Assembly (NCBI GenBank): GCA_016703525.1
Contig: JADJBW010000025.1
Location: 1-43,567, forward strand
DNA from: Actinomycetota bacterium
GTDB lineage: Bacteria > Actinomycetota > Acidimicrobiia > Acidimicrobiales > Microtrichaceae
Length of the DNA: 43,567 nucleotides
Direction: 5' to 3'
The position numbers and the translations under genes are program-made. Under the pieces are notes generated by a model, which ran no database searches, had not been told where the DNA came from, and worked only from the letters and a program-made list of their open reading frames with translations. Shown here piece by piece: positions 26,971 to 35,472 of this stretch. The stretch's first letter is position 1. Each line of letters begins with the position of its first letter.

Positions 26971-27007
26971 GGCTCGTGAAGCTAGCCGAGCCGGCGACGG
27001 CCTCCGG

Positions 27008-27667
27008 TCAGATGTCGTCGAGCCCGGTGAAGCGGATCGCCACTCGGGTGCGGTACTTCATGTTCACCTGCAACAGCACCGCAGCGAACGCCTCGATCGG
27101 CGCCGCGTTCGAAAGCTCTCCGGCGTCGAGGGGTCGAAGGTTCGGCAGTTTCGACACAATGTCGAGCGTGGTCGCGGTAGCCGACGGGTGATCGGAACAC
27201 ACCAGCACGTCGCTCTCGACGGGGTGGCTCAGCTCACCGAGTTCCTTGGCCGGCACGTGGTGCCACGCGGCCGAAACGAGCGACTTCGGCACGGCGGCCT
27301 GCACGCTCGCGGCGACCGAGCCGCGAGGCGGCACCAGCGGCTGGAACTCGTGGCCGACCTTCGCGAGCGCGTTCGCCATGGAGATCACGACCTTGCCGCG
27401 AAGCGACGGTGCGACCTCGGCGACGGTCGCCGCGGCGGCGTCCCACGGAGTGGCGACCACGACGATGTCGGAGCCCGCCGCCGTCTCGTTGTCGCCGGCG
27501 CTGAGCGGAAGGTCGAGCGACTCCCACTTCGCGACGAGCTTGTCGCGCGCTTCGAGCGCGCGGTACTTGCTCCGCGAGCCGATGACGACATCGAACCCTG
27601 CGGACGCCAGCCGGGCGGCGAGGCCACTTCCCGCGGGTCCGGTTCCTCCGAGCACACCGATCTGCAT
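27008..27667 (-). CDS. npdG: NADPH-dependent F420 reductase (F420H2:NADP+ oxidoreductase)
   Basis: Moves hydride between coenzyme F420 and NADP. 219 residues. The Rossmann loop is IGVLGGTGPAGSGLAARLAS, then VVIGSRSKYRALEARDKL with the basic residues that favour NADP. DIVVVATPWDAA and VVISMANAL follow, and the F420-side region is SAAWHHVPAKELGEL with LVCSDHP. The C-terminus has ELSNAAPIEAFAAVLLQVN. All are features of the Fno/NpdG family. F420 itself must be made elsewhere in the genome. Same strand as tlpA (65 bases) and the mshC-like gene (37 bases). Confidence 0.92.
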   Translation of the reverse strand: MQIGVLGGTGPAGSGLAARLASAGFDVVIGSRSKYRALEARDKLVAKWESLDLPLSAGDNETAAGSDIVVVATPWDAAAATVAEVAPSLRGKVVISMANALAKVGHEFQPLVPPRGSVAASVQAAVPKSLVSAAWHHVPAKELGELSHPVESDVLVCSDHPSATATTLDIVSKLPNLRPLDAGELSNAAPIEAFAAVLLQVNMKYRTRVAIRFTGLDDI

Positions 27668-27732
27668 GCCGCCAGTTTGCTACCGCTCGGTAACTTCGCG
27701 CCAACGAGCGGTGTCACGCGTCGCCGCGGCGG

Positions 27733-28241
27733 CTACCGATCGAGCGCCGCCTCGATGGCGGGCCGGAGTTCGTCCGCCGTCGCCATCTTGGCGAAGCGCT
27801 TCGTCTCCTTGCCTGCCGAGTCGAACACGACCGTCGCGGGCAGCCCGGTGAATCCGTACGGCGCGAACAGTTCACCGTCAGGGTCGCTCCCGACGGGGAA
27901 CGTCAACCCGGTGTCGGCGACGAGCGCCGCTGTTGCAGCGGGATCCTCGTTGACGCCGACTGCGACGAAATCGACCGACGTGCCGAGCGATCGATGGAGC
28001 GCTTCGATCCCCGGGAGCTCCCGCCGGCACGGGGCACACCATGCGGCGACAAAGGACAGCACGAGCGGACGCTGCGCGGCGACCACGCTGACCTCTCCCC
28101 CGGTCACCCCGGCGATGCGCACCTGCGCGGCCGGGGCCGTCGTGCGCGAGGCGGCGGTGCCGTCGTCACACGCGGACGTGACCGCGCCGACGCACGATCG
28201 CAGCAACCGCCGCTACTCGCCACGGCGCGCCGAACCGTCAT
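27733..28241 (-). CDS. TlpA/ResA-type thioredoxin lipoprotein, frameshifted at the N-terminus
   Basis: Extracytoplasmic thiol oxidoreductase, probably reducing cysteines of copper-site or cytochrome assembly proteins. The redox motif is WCAPC in LSFVAAWCAPCRRELPGI; the cis-Pro loop is FTGLPATVVFD. The open frame begins only at a TTG (28206), just after an in-frame TAG, which leaves no proper signal. Starting instead at ATG 28241, which overlaps the upstream stop as ATGA, and adding one base near 28207 gives MTVRRAVASSGG then LLRSCVGAVTSAC. That N-terminus has a lipobox-like VTSAC. I therefore infer a lipoprotein with a one-base loss in this sequence. Last gene of the copper operon. Confidence 0.83.
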
Positions 28242-28599
28242 CGGATCGTGATCACCGTGTCACTGTTCGCGTTCACGGTGCAGATGCCGGTGAAGCGACC
28301 GACCCGGTGATAGGTGACGTCGATCGACTCGCCCGGGCGCATCGTGTACGGACCGACCGTGTGGTTCACGACATCTCGATTGCGAATGATCAGCCGATCC
28401 CCCACCGACAGGTCGATCCGGTCGGGCATGATGTTGATCGGCTCGCCGAGCAGCAGCTGTGTCGCCGTGCCCTTGGGGATGATGTACTCGAGCGTCTGGG
28501 GGTCCGACGCGTTGCGAAGAACACGCCGGACCCCACCAAGGCGAGCACGACAAACCCGACGATCCACGCGATCTTGGTCCGTCGGGTCATGTCGGTCAC
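28238..28599 (-). CDS. Membrane-anchored cupredoxin-like protein, frameshifted
   Basis: The N-terminal frame, from a GTG at 28599 that overlaps the PCu(A)C stop as GTGA, gives a signal-anchor, KIAWIVGFVVLALVGSGVFF. The C-terminal frame gives a beta-sandwich: LGEPINIMPDRIDLSVGDRL, IIRNRDVVNHTVGPY, GRFTGICTVNANSDTVIT. One base missing near 28520 joins them to about 120 residues. Plastocyanin-like copper sites need His, Cys, His and Met; here the His in VNHTVG and the Cys in GICT are present, but the following H and M are not seen. It may therefore bind copper differently or not at all. It lies between PCu(A)C and tlpA with 4-base overlaps on both sides. Confidence 0.78.
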
Positions 28600-29129
28600 G
28601 GGGCGTCGTCGCGGACCGGGACCTTGATCGTCATCGGGTCCGCCTTCTCGAAGGTCAGGGTGACCTCGATGGTGTCGCCGGCCTTGAGCGGCTCCGCGAG
28701 ATCGAGAAGCATGACGTGATAGCCGCCCGGCTTCAGCTCGACCGATTCACCGGCCGGGAGTTCGATGCCATCGACGGGGCGCATCGTCATGGCGCCCATC
28801 CCGCTCATGCCGGTCGCGCCAGTCATGCCGGTCGCGCCGTCGGCGGGAACCGTCTCGTGGATCTCGACCTTGCCGGCGACCGACGCATCGACGCTGGCCG
28901 AGGTCAACATGTCGTCGTCGGTGGCGGTGATCATCATGTACGCCGCACCGTGCTCGGCGTTGGCCGGAGAGGTGCGAGCCCATTGGCCCTCTACCTTGAT
29001 CGCAGCCGCCTCGGCCGCCGTCGTGGTGGTGGACTCGTCCGCGGTCGAGGAGGAGTCGTCACCGCAGCCGGTCGCGAAGAGCGCCGTCCCGACGACGAAT
29101 ACGCCGATCGTGGTCCGAAACTTGGTCAT
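28596..29129 (-). CDS. PCu(A)C-type periplasmic copper chaperone lipoprotein
   Basis: Delivers Cu(I) to the CuA site of cytochrome oxidase or to Sco. 177 residues; lipobox-like LFATGC with lipid Cys22, then an Asp/Ser/Thr linker. The core holds GQWARTSPANAEHGAAYMMI, H91 in KVEIHET, M116 in MTMRPVDGIEL, and H138/M140 in GGYHVMLLDL. The family motif is H(M)X10MX21HXM; here MX21HXM is exact (116, 138, 140), but H91 and M116 are 24 residues apart. The extra residues are a Met-rich repeat, GATGMTGATGMSGMGAM. It starts 30 bases after the sco gene. Confidence 0.88.
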   Translation of the reverse strand: MTKFRTTIGVFVVGTALFATGCGDDSSSTADESTTTTAAEAAAIKVEGQWARTSPANAEHGAAYMMITATDDDMLTSASVDASVAGKVEIHETVPADGATGMTGATGMSGMGAMTMRPVDGIELPAGESVELKPGGYHVMLLDLAEPLKAGDTIEVTLTFEKADPMTIKVPVRDDAP

Positions 29130-29159
29130 GTGTTCAGCCTTTCATAGTTGGTCGGCGGT

Positions 29160-29921
29160 TCACGAACCGCCGGTTGCGTTGCCGCCGGCGCTGCCACCAG
29201 CACCCCCGGCGGGTCCGAGTTGGTCGATCAGGATCGACAGGTCGTTGCGCATCGCGGCGGGAGTGGTGCCGAAGGGCCACTCCACCAGGACCTTGCCGTG
29301 CTCGTCGACGACGTAGGTCGTCCCGGAGTGTGCGACCTCGGGCTGGCCGTCGCTGCCGGTCGTGATCGACGAGGTCGCGAGGTAGGCGGCCTCGGCGGTC
29401 TTGAGCTGCGCGTCGTCGGCGGGGATCAGCGCATGGGTCCGGGCCGAGATGAACGAGGCGAGGTACCCGGGCAGCACCTCCGCGGTGTCGCGGGCGGGGT
29501 CGACGGTGACCATCGCGGTCTCGATGCGCTTCGCGTCGTCTCCGAGGCCCTTGTACGCCTGACGCAGCGCAGCGAGCGTGGTGGGGCACACGTCGGGACA
29601 GTTCGTGTAGCCGAAGTACATGACCAGCAGGCCGCCCGGCTTCGCGACGGTCGTGAATTCGCCCGCCGTTGCTCCGTCGACCGCCTCGGGAAGACGGATC
29701 GCCGACACGTCCAGCGGCTCGTCGCGCTGCATGCCGCTGATTGTGCCGTCGTTGCCGACCGCCTCGGCGGACGGCGCCGCCTTCGTCGGATCGTCCGATC
29801 CGCACGCGGCACCGACGCCGAGCCCCAGGGCGAGCGTGCCAACCAGGACGGCCGAGCGCACCGGCCGACGGGGCCGCTCGTCTCGAAGCTGAGGCCGGGC
29901 GAGATAGTTGCGACGGTTCAT
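29160..29921 (-). CDS. SCO1/SenC family copper-binding lipoprotein
   Basis: Thioredoxin-fold metallochaperone used in CuA assembly of cytochrome c oxidase. From ATG 29921 it has 253 residues with a twin-Arg-poor signal and lipobox-like GVGAAC (Cys40). The copper ligands are C108 and C112 in YTNCPDVCPTTLAAL and H198 in PEVAHSGTTYVVD, all intact. VTVDPARDTAEVLPGYLASF is the usual Sco segment. The C-terminus is Gly-rich (GGAGGSAGGNATGGS). An ATG at 29933 is an alternative start. It is the first gene of a four-gene minus-strand unit with the PCu(A)C, cupredoxin and TlpA proteins. Confidence 0.92.
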   Translation of the reverse strand: MNRRNYLARPQLRDERPRRPVRSAVLVGTLALGLGVGAACGSDDPTKAAPSAEAVGNDGTISGMQRDEPLDVSAIRLPEAVDGATAGEFTTVAKPGGLLVMYFGYTNCPDVCPTTLAALRQAYKGLGDDAKRIETAMVTVDPARDTAEVLPGYLASFISARTHALIPADDAQLKTAEAAYLATSSITTGSDGQPEVAHSGTTYVVDEHGKVLVEWPFGTTPAAMRNDLSILIDQLGPAGGAGGSAGGNATGGS

Positions 29922-30088
29922 GCAGATCACCATCCATGGCTGTCGTTCCGGGCCCGCGTTCGGTTCCCGGTATGGCGGATGTCACAGCGACGGCGGCGGA
30001 AGCGACCGCACGGTGGGGGGTCACCGCTGCCGAGGGCCGTGGCGATAGTGTCACGTCGCCGTCGTCGCCGTGAACCTGGAGGGACCTG
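29922..30088. other. Divergent intergenic region, copper operon / GT-C gene
   Basis: About 167 bases between two divergently read genes, so it must hold both promoters. On the plus strand a GGAGG at 30078-30082 lies 6 bases before the GTG start at 30089 and decides that start. I see no clear -35/-10 pair and no palindromic operator that I would defend. Confidence 0.5.
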
Positions 30089-31793
30089 GTGCCGCACACC
30101 GCGCTGCGCGACATTCCAGTCCTCCGACGGGTCGCCGCCTCCCCCGGCAGGCCGCTCGCTGCGCTGTGCGCCGTCGGGGTCGGGCTCGCGTGGCTTACCC
30201 GGTGGGCGGTGGACGACGCGTACATCGGCTACGTGTACTCGCGGAACCTGGCCGAGGGACGCGGGCTGGTGTTCAACCCCGGCGAACGCGTCGAGGGCTA
30301 CACGAACTTCCTCTGGACGCTGATCCATGCTGCGCCGATCCGGTTCGAATGGGACCCGCTGCTGTTCAGTCACGTGCTCGGCTCGGTGTGCTTCGTGGCC
30401 ACCATCCTTGCGTCGCACCGGCTCGCGCAGCGCGTGCTCCGCGACGATGTGCTGGCATTGGTGGCCGCCGCGGCGGTGGCGGTGAACGGAACCTTGATTC
30501 GCTTCTCGACCAGCGGGATCGAGACGTTGATGCAGTGCGCGTTCCTGCTGGGCGCACTCGTGATGCCACTCGATCGCGACGGCGGCTGGACGCGTCGGAT
30601 CGGCCCGTGGATCGGTGCGTCCGTGTGCGCCGCGGCCGCGCTACTCACCCGCCTCGACTCGGCGCTCATGCTGCTCGTGTGGTTCGGGGCCTTCGTCGCC
30701 CACGAGCGCCACGACCCGGCATCGCTGCGCCGTCGCGTCGCGGCACTCGTGCTTCCCGGGGCCATCCCGCTGGTCGCGTGGGCCTGGTGGAAGCTCGACT
30801 ACTACGGATCACTGCTGCCCAACACGCTGGCAGCGAAGACCGGCGGCTCTCGCGTGCAGATGTTCCTCGTGGGGCTGATCTACCTTGCGGTGGCCGCGAT
30901 CAGCTTCGGCGCCGCTGCTGATCGGCCGCCTCCGCACGCTCCGCCCCGCGCTGCGGGAGCACCGGCTCCTCGTGCCGCTCGTGACGGCCAGCGCCATGTG
31001 GACGCTCTATGCGCTGTGGGTCGGGGGCGATTGGATGGAGTTCCGGTTCCTCGCGGCAGCGATGCCGGCGTTGGCGATCGCACTCGCGGTCATGCTCGAT
31101 CCGATCCGCGGTCGACGCCGCCAGATCGCGCTGCTGGTCGGCCTGCTCGCGTTCTCGGCCAACCACCTGGTGACCTCCCCGTTGAGCCCCGGGGTGCAGA
31201 ACCCCGGCGCGATGAACGAGGGCACACGCCTGTTGCGAATCACCGGTGAGGAATTGGCACGACGGTTTCCGGGCGATCTCGCCGATCCAGACCGACCGAT
31301 CCTGGCGGTCAGCGCGGCGGGGGCGCTTCCCTACTTCTCCCGACTCGAGTCGGTCGATGTGTTGGGCCTCACCGACGACTACGTCGCTGCGCATGGCCTC
31401 TACGGCGACTTCTACCTGCCGGGGCACCAACTCGTCGCACCCATCGACTATCTCGTTCGACGTCGGGTGAACCTGATCATTGCACTCGACGGGGCGATCA
31501 CTCCGCAGCCGGATCGCAAGAACTACCGGCTCAGCGAACTGGTCGAGTACTACCCCATTGCCGACCTGCGCGACCTTCCGCCTGCGGCGACTGTGCTGGA
31601 GATCCCGCTCGAGTTCGGGTCGATCCACGCGATCTATGCACGGGCCAACCCGGCGATCGATCGGCTCGTCGACGACGGGACGTGGCGCGAATACCCGATC
31701 CTGCGCAGCCCCCTCAGTGCGGCGTGCCTGCAGTCCGACCTCACCCAACTCGTGAAGCTGATGGGGACGAAGACATGTCCGAATCTGAAATGA
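30089..31793 (+). CDS. Polytopic GT-C glycosyltransferase, AftB-like, frameshifted
   Basis: Membrane glycosyltransferase that would use a lipid-linked sugar outside the membrane. The first loop has VDDAYIGYVYSRNLAEGRG and LVFNPGERVEGYTNFLW, a signature shared with AftB-type terminal arabinofuranosyltransferases and relatives; the DD pair is the likely catalytic or metal site. Many hydrophobic segments follow, then a C-terminal soluble part (SAAGALPYFSRLESVDVLGL). The frame breaks at about 30911 (one extra base): ending ISFG in the first frame, PLLIGRLRTLRPALREH continues in the second, for about 567 residues. Arabinan synthesis in this lineage is not established, so the sugar is unknown. It overlaps the acyltransferase by 19 bases. 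Confidence 0.8.
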
Positions 31794-32932
31794 CGCTCCC
31801 GGTCGGCGTGGCCGCGAACGGTCGTCGCTCCCCCGTGGGATGGGCGGCGGCAACGCTCCACGCCGACGTCCCTCGGCTCGGGCACGTCCCGCACTTCGAC
31901 GGCCTCCGCGGCATCCTCGTGTTCCCCGTGTTGTGGGTGCACTACACGTTCTCCGACTTCGGCGGACAGCTCGTGGTCGACATGTTCTTCGCCATGTCGG
32001 GCTACCTGATCACGACGCTGCTGCTGGAGGAACGCGAGCGGAGCGGCCGCATCTCGATCCGGGCGTTCTACGAGCGCCGGGCGGTCCGCCTGATCCCCGA
32101 ACTGGTCGTGTGCCTCGGCGTCCAGGTCGCGCTCGCACTGGTGGGTGTCTTCCCCTATCGAACCACCCTCGTCGAGGCGTTCGGCGCGTTCTTCTACGTG
32201 TACCCGCTCGTGGGCGATTTCATTCGCAACGCCGACCAGATGCGCATGACCCACTACTGGTCGCTCACGCTCGAGGAGTGGTACTACGCGTTGTGGGCGC
32301 CGATGGTCGCCGGGCTCATGGTCAAGACCAAGCCGAGAGCGCCGTTCCTGTGGATCGCCGCGATCGGCGGCTCGCTGGCGATGCTGGTACTGCACGGCCT
32401 CGCGTGGCGCAGCCTCGGACCGGTCCCCCAGCTCGGCCTCCGACCCGAGACGCTGGTGTTGGGATCATGCGCCGCGCTGCTTCGACGCGACCTGCTCGCG
32501 GCGCGTGGACGCGGCGAACCCCGCCGATGGGATCAACCGTTGTACGCGGCGACGCCGGCCTTCCTGGCGATCCTCGCCGCAGCGTGGTTGATCGAGCCGG
32601 CCCGTTGGTTCCTGTGGCCCGTTGGCATGGTGCTCGCGTGCATCTCGGTGGTCTCGCTGTCGTGTGGTCGCGAGATCCGCCCGATCGAATGGCTGTACAC
32701 CCGTCGCCTCGTCGGCAAGGTCGGCAGCGCCTGCTACGCGATCTACATCTGGCACATGGTGCCGTTCGTGTTGATCAACGGCGAGTCCGCGTAGGAGGCC
32801 AAGCGCCACGCGCACCCGTGGGGGATCACGCTGCCCGTGTCGACGCTGATCACCGTGGCGATCGGGCTGGCCTCCACCGAGTTCATCGCCATCCCGGCCC
32901 GGAAGCTCTATGTCGCACGCAAGCATCGCTGA
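31775..32932 (+). CDS. Acyltransferase-3 family membrane protein with an in-frame TAG
   Basis: OafA/OatA-like enzyme that acylates envelope sugars. The opening FDGLRGILVFPVLWVHY carries the conserved region with the catalytic His. VDMFFAMSGYLITTLLLEER, FYERRAVRLIPE and HYWSLTLEEWYYALWAP follow, and about ten hydrophobic segments. At 32792-32794 a TAG interrupts the frame after FVLINGESA. The same frame then continues as EAKRHAHPWGITLPVSTLIT and a last membrane segment, to a TGA at 32932, which overlaps the next ATG. A single-base change (misread or real nonsense mutation) explains this best; the stopped product would be 339 residues. It is coupled to the GT-C gene, so it may acylate that enzyme's product. 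Confidence 0.83.
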
Positions 32933-33715
32933 ACGGCCACCCGCCGCGTCCCTGCGCGGCGTCGCGGTCGATCGGTCGGGCCGAACGATCCTTACGGTGC
33001 CGACGTGGGACGTGCGCCGCGGCCAGCGATGGGTTGTGCTCGGCGCGAACGGCTGCGGCAAGACGACGCTGCTGCGGCTGCTGTCGCTCTACGAGCACCC
33101 GTCGCGCGGCTCGATCGAGGTGCTCGGCGAGACGCTCGGCCGCACCGACGTGCGGATGCTGCGGCGCCGGATCGGGTTCGTCAGTTCGGCGTTCGCATCG
33201 CTGCTGCGCGAAGACCTAGCCGCGGAGGACGTCGTGGTCTGCGCGCTGAACGCTGCGCTCGAACCCTGGTGGCACCGCTACAGCGACGCCGAGCGCGAAC
33301 GCGCTCGAGCAATCCTTGCCGCCGTTGGCCTCGGCGGACGGTCGCACGAACGTCTCGCCACCCTGTCGAGCGGCGAGCGCGCCCGGGTCCACCTGGCTCG
33401 AGCGCTCATGTGCGATCCCGAACTGCTCCTCCTCGATGAGCCCACATCGGGACTCGACCTCGTCGGACGCGAGACGCTGCTCGCCGACCTCGACGCGCTC
33501 GACCCCGGACTGACCACCGTGCTCGTCACGCACCACCTCGAGGAGATCCCGGCGTCGTTCGACCATGCGCTCCTGCTCGACCACGGCCGCGTCGTCGCGG
33601 CCGGACCGATCGGGTCGACGCTCCACTCGAGACCCTGTCATGCGCTCTCGGGCTCGATGTCGTGGTGACACGAACCGACGGCAGGTGGGCGACGCGCCTG
33701 CGGCGCGGCGCCTGA
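32910..33715 (+). CDS. ABC ATP-binding protein (ModF/iron-complex-like), frameshifted at the end
   Basis: Stand-alone ATPase. Walker A is GANGCGKTT, the signature LSSGERARVHLARAL, Walker B LLLLDEPTSGLD, and the switch His TVLVTHHLEEIP. The length and the short C-terminal beta strand resemble the ModF/YlmA-type group. In the frame as given it stops at 33668 with an odd tail, SRPCHALSGSMSW. Shifting at about 33630 (one base missing) gives ETLSCALGLDVVVTRTDGRW and a stop at 33715, which matches how this family ends. No permease is adjacent. The start lies inside the 3' end of the acyltransferase gene. Role unknown. Confidence 0.83.
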
Positions 33716-33720
33716 CGCCG

Positions 33721-34155
33721 TCACTCAGCCTCGACCAACGCGATGAGGCGTGGCCGTGAGCGCTCGATCTCGTCGCGGAGCACCCGATCGAGGATCGGCA
33801 ACCACATCGACCCGCCGTAGTGCAGCCGCATCGTCAGCACGGCGTCGTCGGCATCGCGCTCGACCTCGCCTTGCAGGACCCACGCCGAGTGCGACCGCCC
33901 CGGCTCGCGGCGCTCGAAGCGAACCTCGCCGTGGTGGCCGTCGAAGGTCGAGACCGTGCGCACCATGCGGAGCCGCTTCGATCGTCGAAGTGGGCCGAGC
34001 TGGCCGCGGAGATCGACCGACCAGGCCGAACCGTCGGCTTCGGGAACCGCGCGGGCGACGATCTCCAACCACTGCGGATACGTCGAGAGATCGTCGACGA
34101 TCTCGAAGAGCCGGCCCGGATCGATCGGGGCGCGCAGCGTTCCGGTGACGTTCAT
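33721..34155 (-). CDS. SRPBCC (polyketide cyclase/START-like) protein
   Basis: 144 residues from ATG 34155. Hydrophobic-cavity fold: VTGTLRAPIDPGRLFEIVDD opens the first strand and helix, then LSTYPQWLEIVARAVPEAD, LRMVRTVSTFDGHHGEVRFE, and the long C-terminal helix ending DEIERSRPRLIALVEAE. The family binds lipids or other small hydrophobic molecules; no ligand can be read here. It is in one open frame with the M23 gene upstream and there is no stop between them. A GGGAG lies about 7 bases before the ATG, so separate translation is possible. The 3' end converges with the ABC gene 5 bases away. Confidence 0.75.
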   Translation of the reverse strand: MNVTGTLRAPIDPGRLFEIVDDLSTYPQWLEIVARAVPEADGSAWSVDLRGQLGPLRRSKRLRMVRTVSTFDGHHGEVRFERREPGRSHSAWVLQGEVERDADDAVLTMRLHYGGSMWLPILDRVLRDEIERSRPRLIALVEAE

Positions 34156-35472
34156 CGGCCCGCTCCCAAGGACGCGCACCGGCCCGGCGAGCGCCTCGGC
34201 CTGGGTCGGAATCGGCGCAGCGCCCCACGCGGTCTTGATCAGCGGGAACGGGTTCACCGCCGCGCCACCGCCGGGATGGATCTCGAAGTGCAGATGCGCC
34301 GGTCCGCCGGACGCGTTGCCGCTGTCGCCCACGAACCCGACCACGTCGCCGGCCGCGACGCGGACGTCGTCGGCGATACCGGGCGCCACGGCGGACAGGT
34401 GGGCGTAGTAGTACTCCGTTCCGCTGTCGCCACGAAGCCACAGGCGGAGGCCGCCCAACCCCACGGTGCCCACCTTGAAGATCGTGCCGGGTTCGGTCGC
34501 GACGAGTTCACGACCCACCGGAGCCATGATGTCGATGCCCTCGTGCCAATGGGCCTTCGCCGTGCCGGCCATTCGTGGAAAGCCCCAGCTGTCGATGAAG
34601 TGCGCCGGACCGGCGACCGGCATTCGGAATCCCGGCACGTAGACGTGGCTTCCCGCCTCGTACGAGGCGACTTCGGACATCGCCTGGAGCTGCAGCACGC
34701 CGGTGAGGTCGACCGCCGCCTGGCGTTCGGTCGCCGCCCGTCGGAGCGCCGCGATCTGATCGACGAGTTGACGCTGCACCGAGTCCAACGCGGCGACAGC
34801 CTGGCGGTACTGCGCCATCGCGTCGTTCTCGGCAGCGGTGATCGACTCCAGGTACGTGCGCGCCTGGCTGAAGGTGACCGGGTCGTCGACGACGGTGTAG
34901 ATGTCGAGCCGCCGATCGCCGAGCACATACGACTCGACCACGCGCTTGCGGAGCCGCTCCTTCGCCTCGGCGGCGTGGACCACCTGGGTCTGCGTCGTGG
35001 CGCCGGATGCCGCTGCCTGCTGCTCGGCGGAAGCGACATCGTTGATCGACGCCGCCAGGGCGTTCTCGGCCGCCTGCCGCGCCGACGTCGCGTCGGTGAG
35101 GCGCTCGCGGGCAGCGGCGAGCTGATCGATCAGCACGGCGCGCGAGGCCGGGTCGAAGACTGATTGGCCGGAGTAGCCCAGCTCGGCCACCTGGCCGTCG
35201 AGGGTGCCGGCGAAGGGATCGACCTCGGTGGTCGTGGTGGTCTCGGCGGGCACGGTGGTGGAAGTGGATTCCGGCGTCGTGGTCGATGTCGTGGTCGTTG
35301 TCGTGGTCGATGTACTCGACGTGGTGCCCGCGCCGGCACCCTGTTGCGCCGAGACGCGACGATCACCGGATCCACCGACCAACGCCACCACCACTACGGC
35401 GGCGCCGACGGTGGCCGCTCTCGCGTCGACCGCATCCGACCGTCGCGCTTCGGTCCGCCCCGACGACTCCAT
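34156..35472 (-). CDS. M23 (LytM-type) peptidase with coiled coil
   Basis: Exported protein. The signal region is TVGAAVVVVALVGG with a cleavage-like VSAQQ, followed by a Thr/Ser-rich linker (about 48-83). A coiled coil (about 110-265, LIDQLAAARERLTDATSARQ and YRQAVAALDSVQRQLVDQIA) follows, then the peptidase domain. The zinc ligands are readable as HEGID (H-x3-D) and HLHFEIH (H-x-H), so it may cleave peptidoglycan cross-bridges; EnvC/RipA-like activators have the same layout. The frame continues without stop into the SRPBCC domain. A true fusion would be odd, because the M23 part is outside the cell. Its 5' end overlaps the thiP frame. Confidence 0.85.

Noticed and set aside
32786..32932. 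Amber codon reassignment or pyrrolysine use
   Set aside because: TAG serves as a normal stop elsewhere in the window (pdxS), only one gene shows it, and a point error is simpler.
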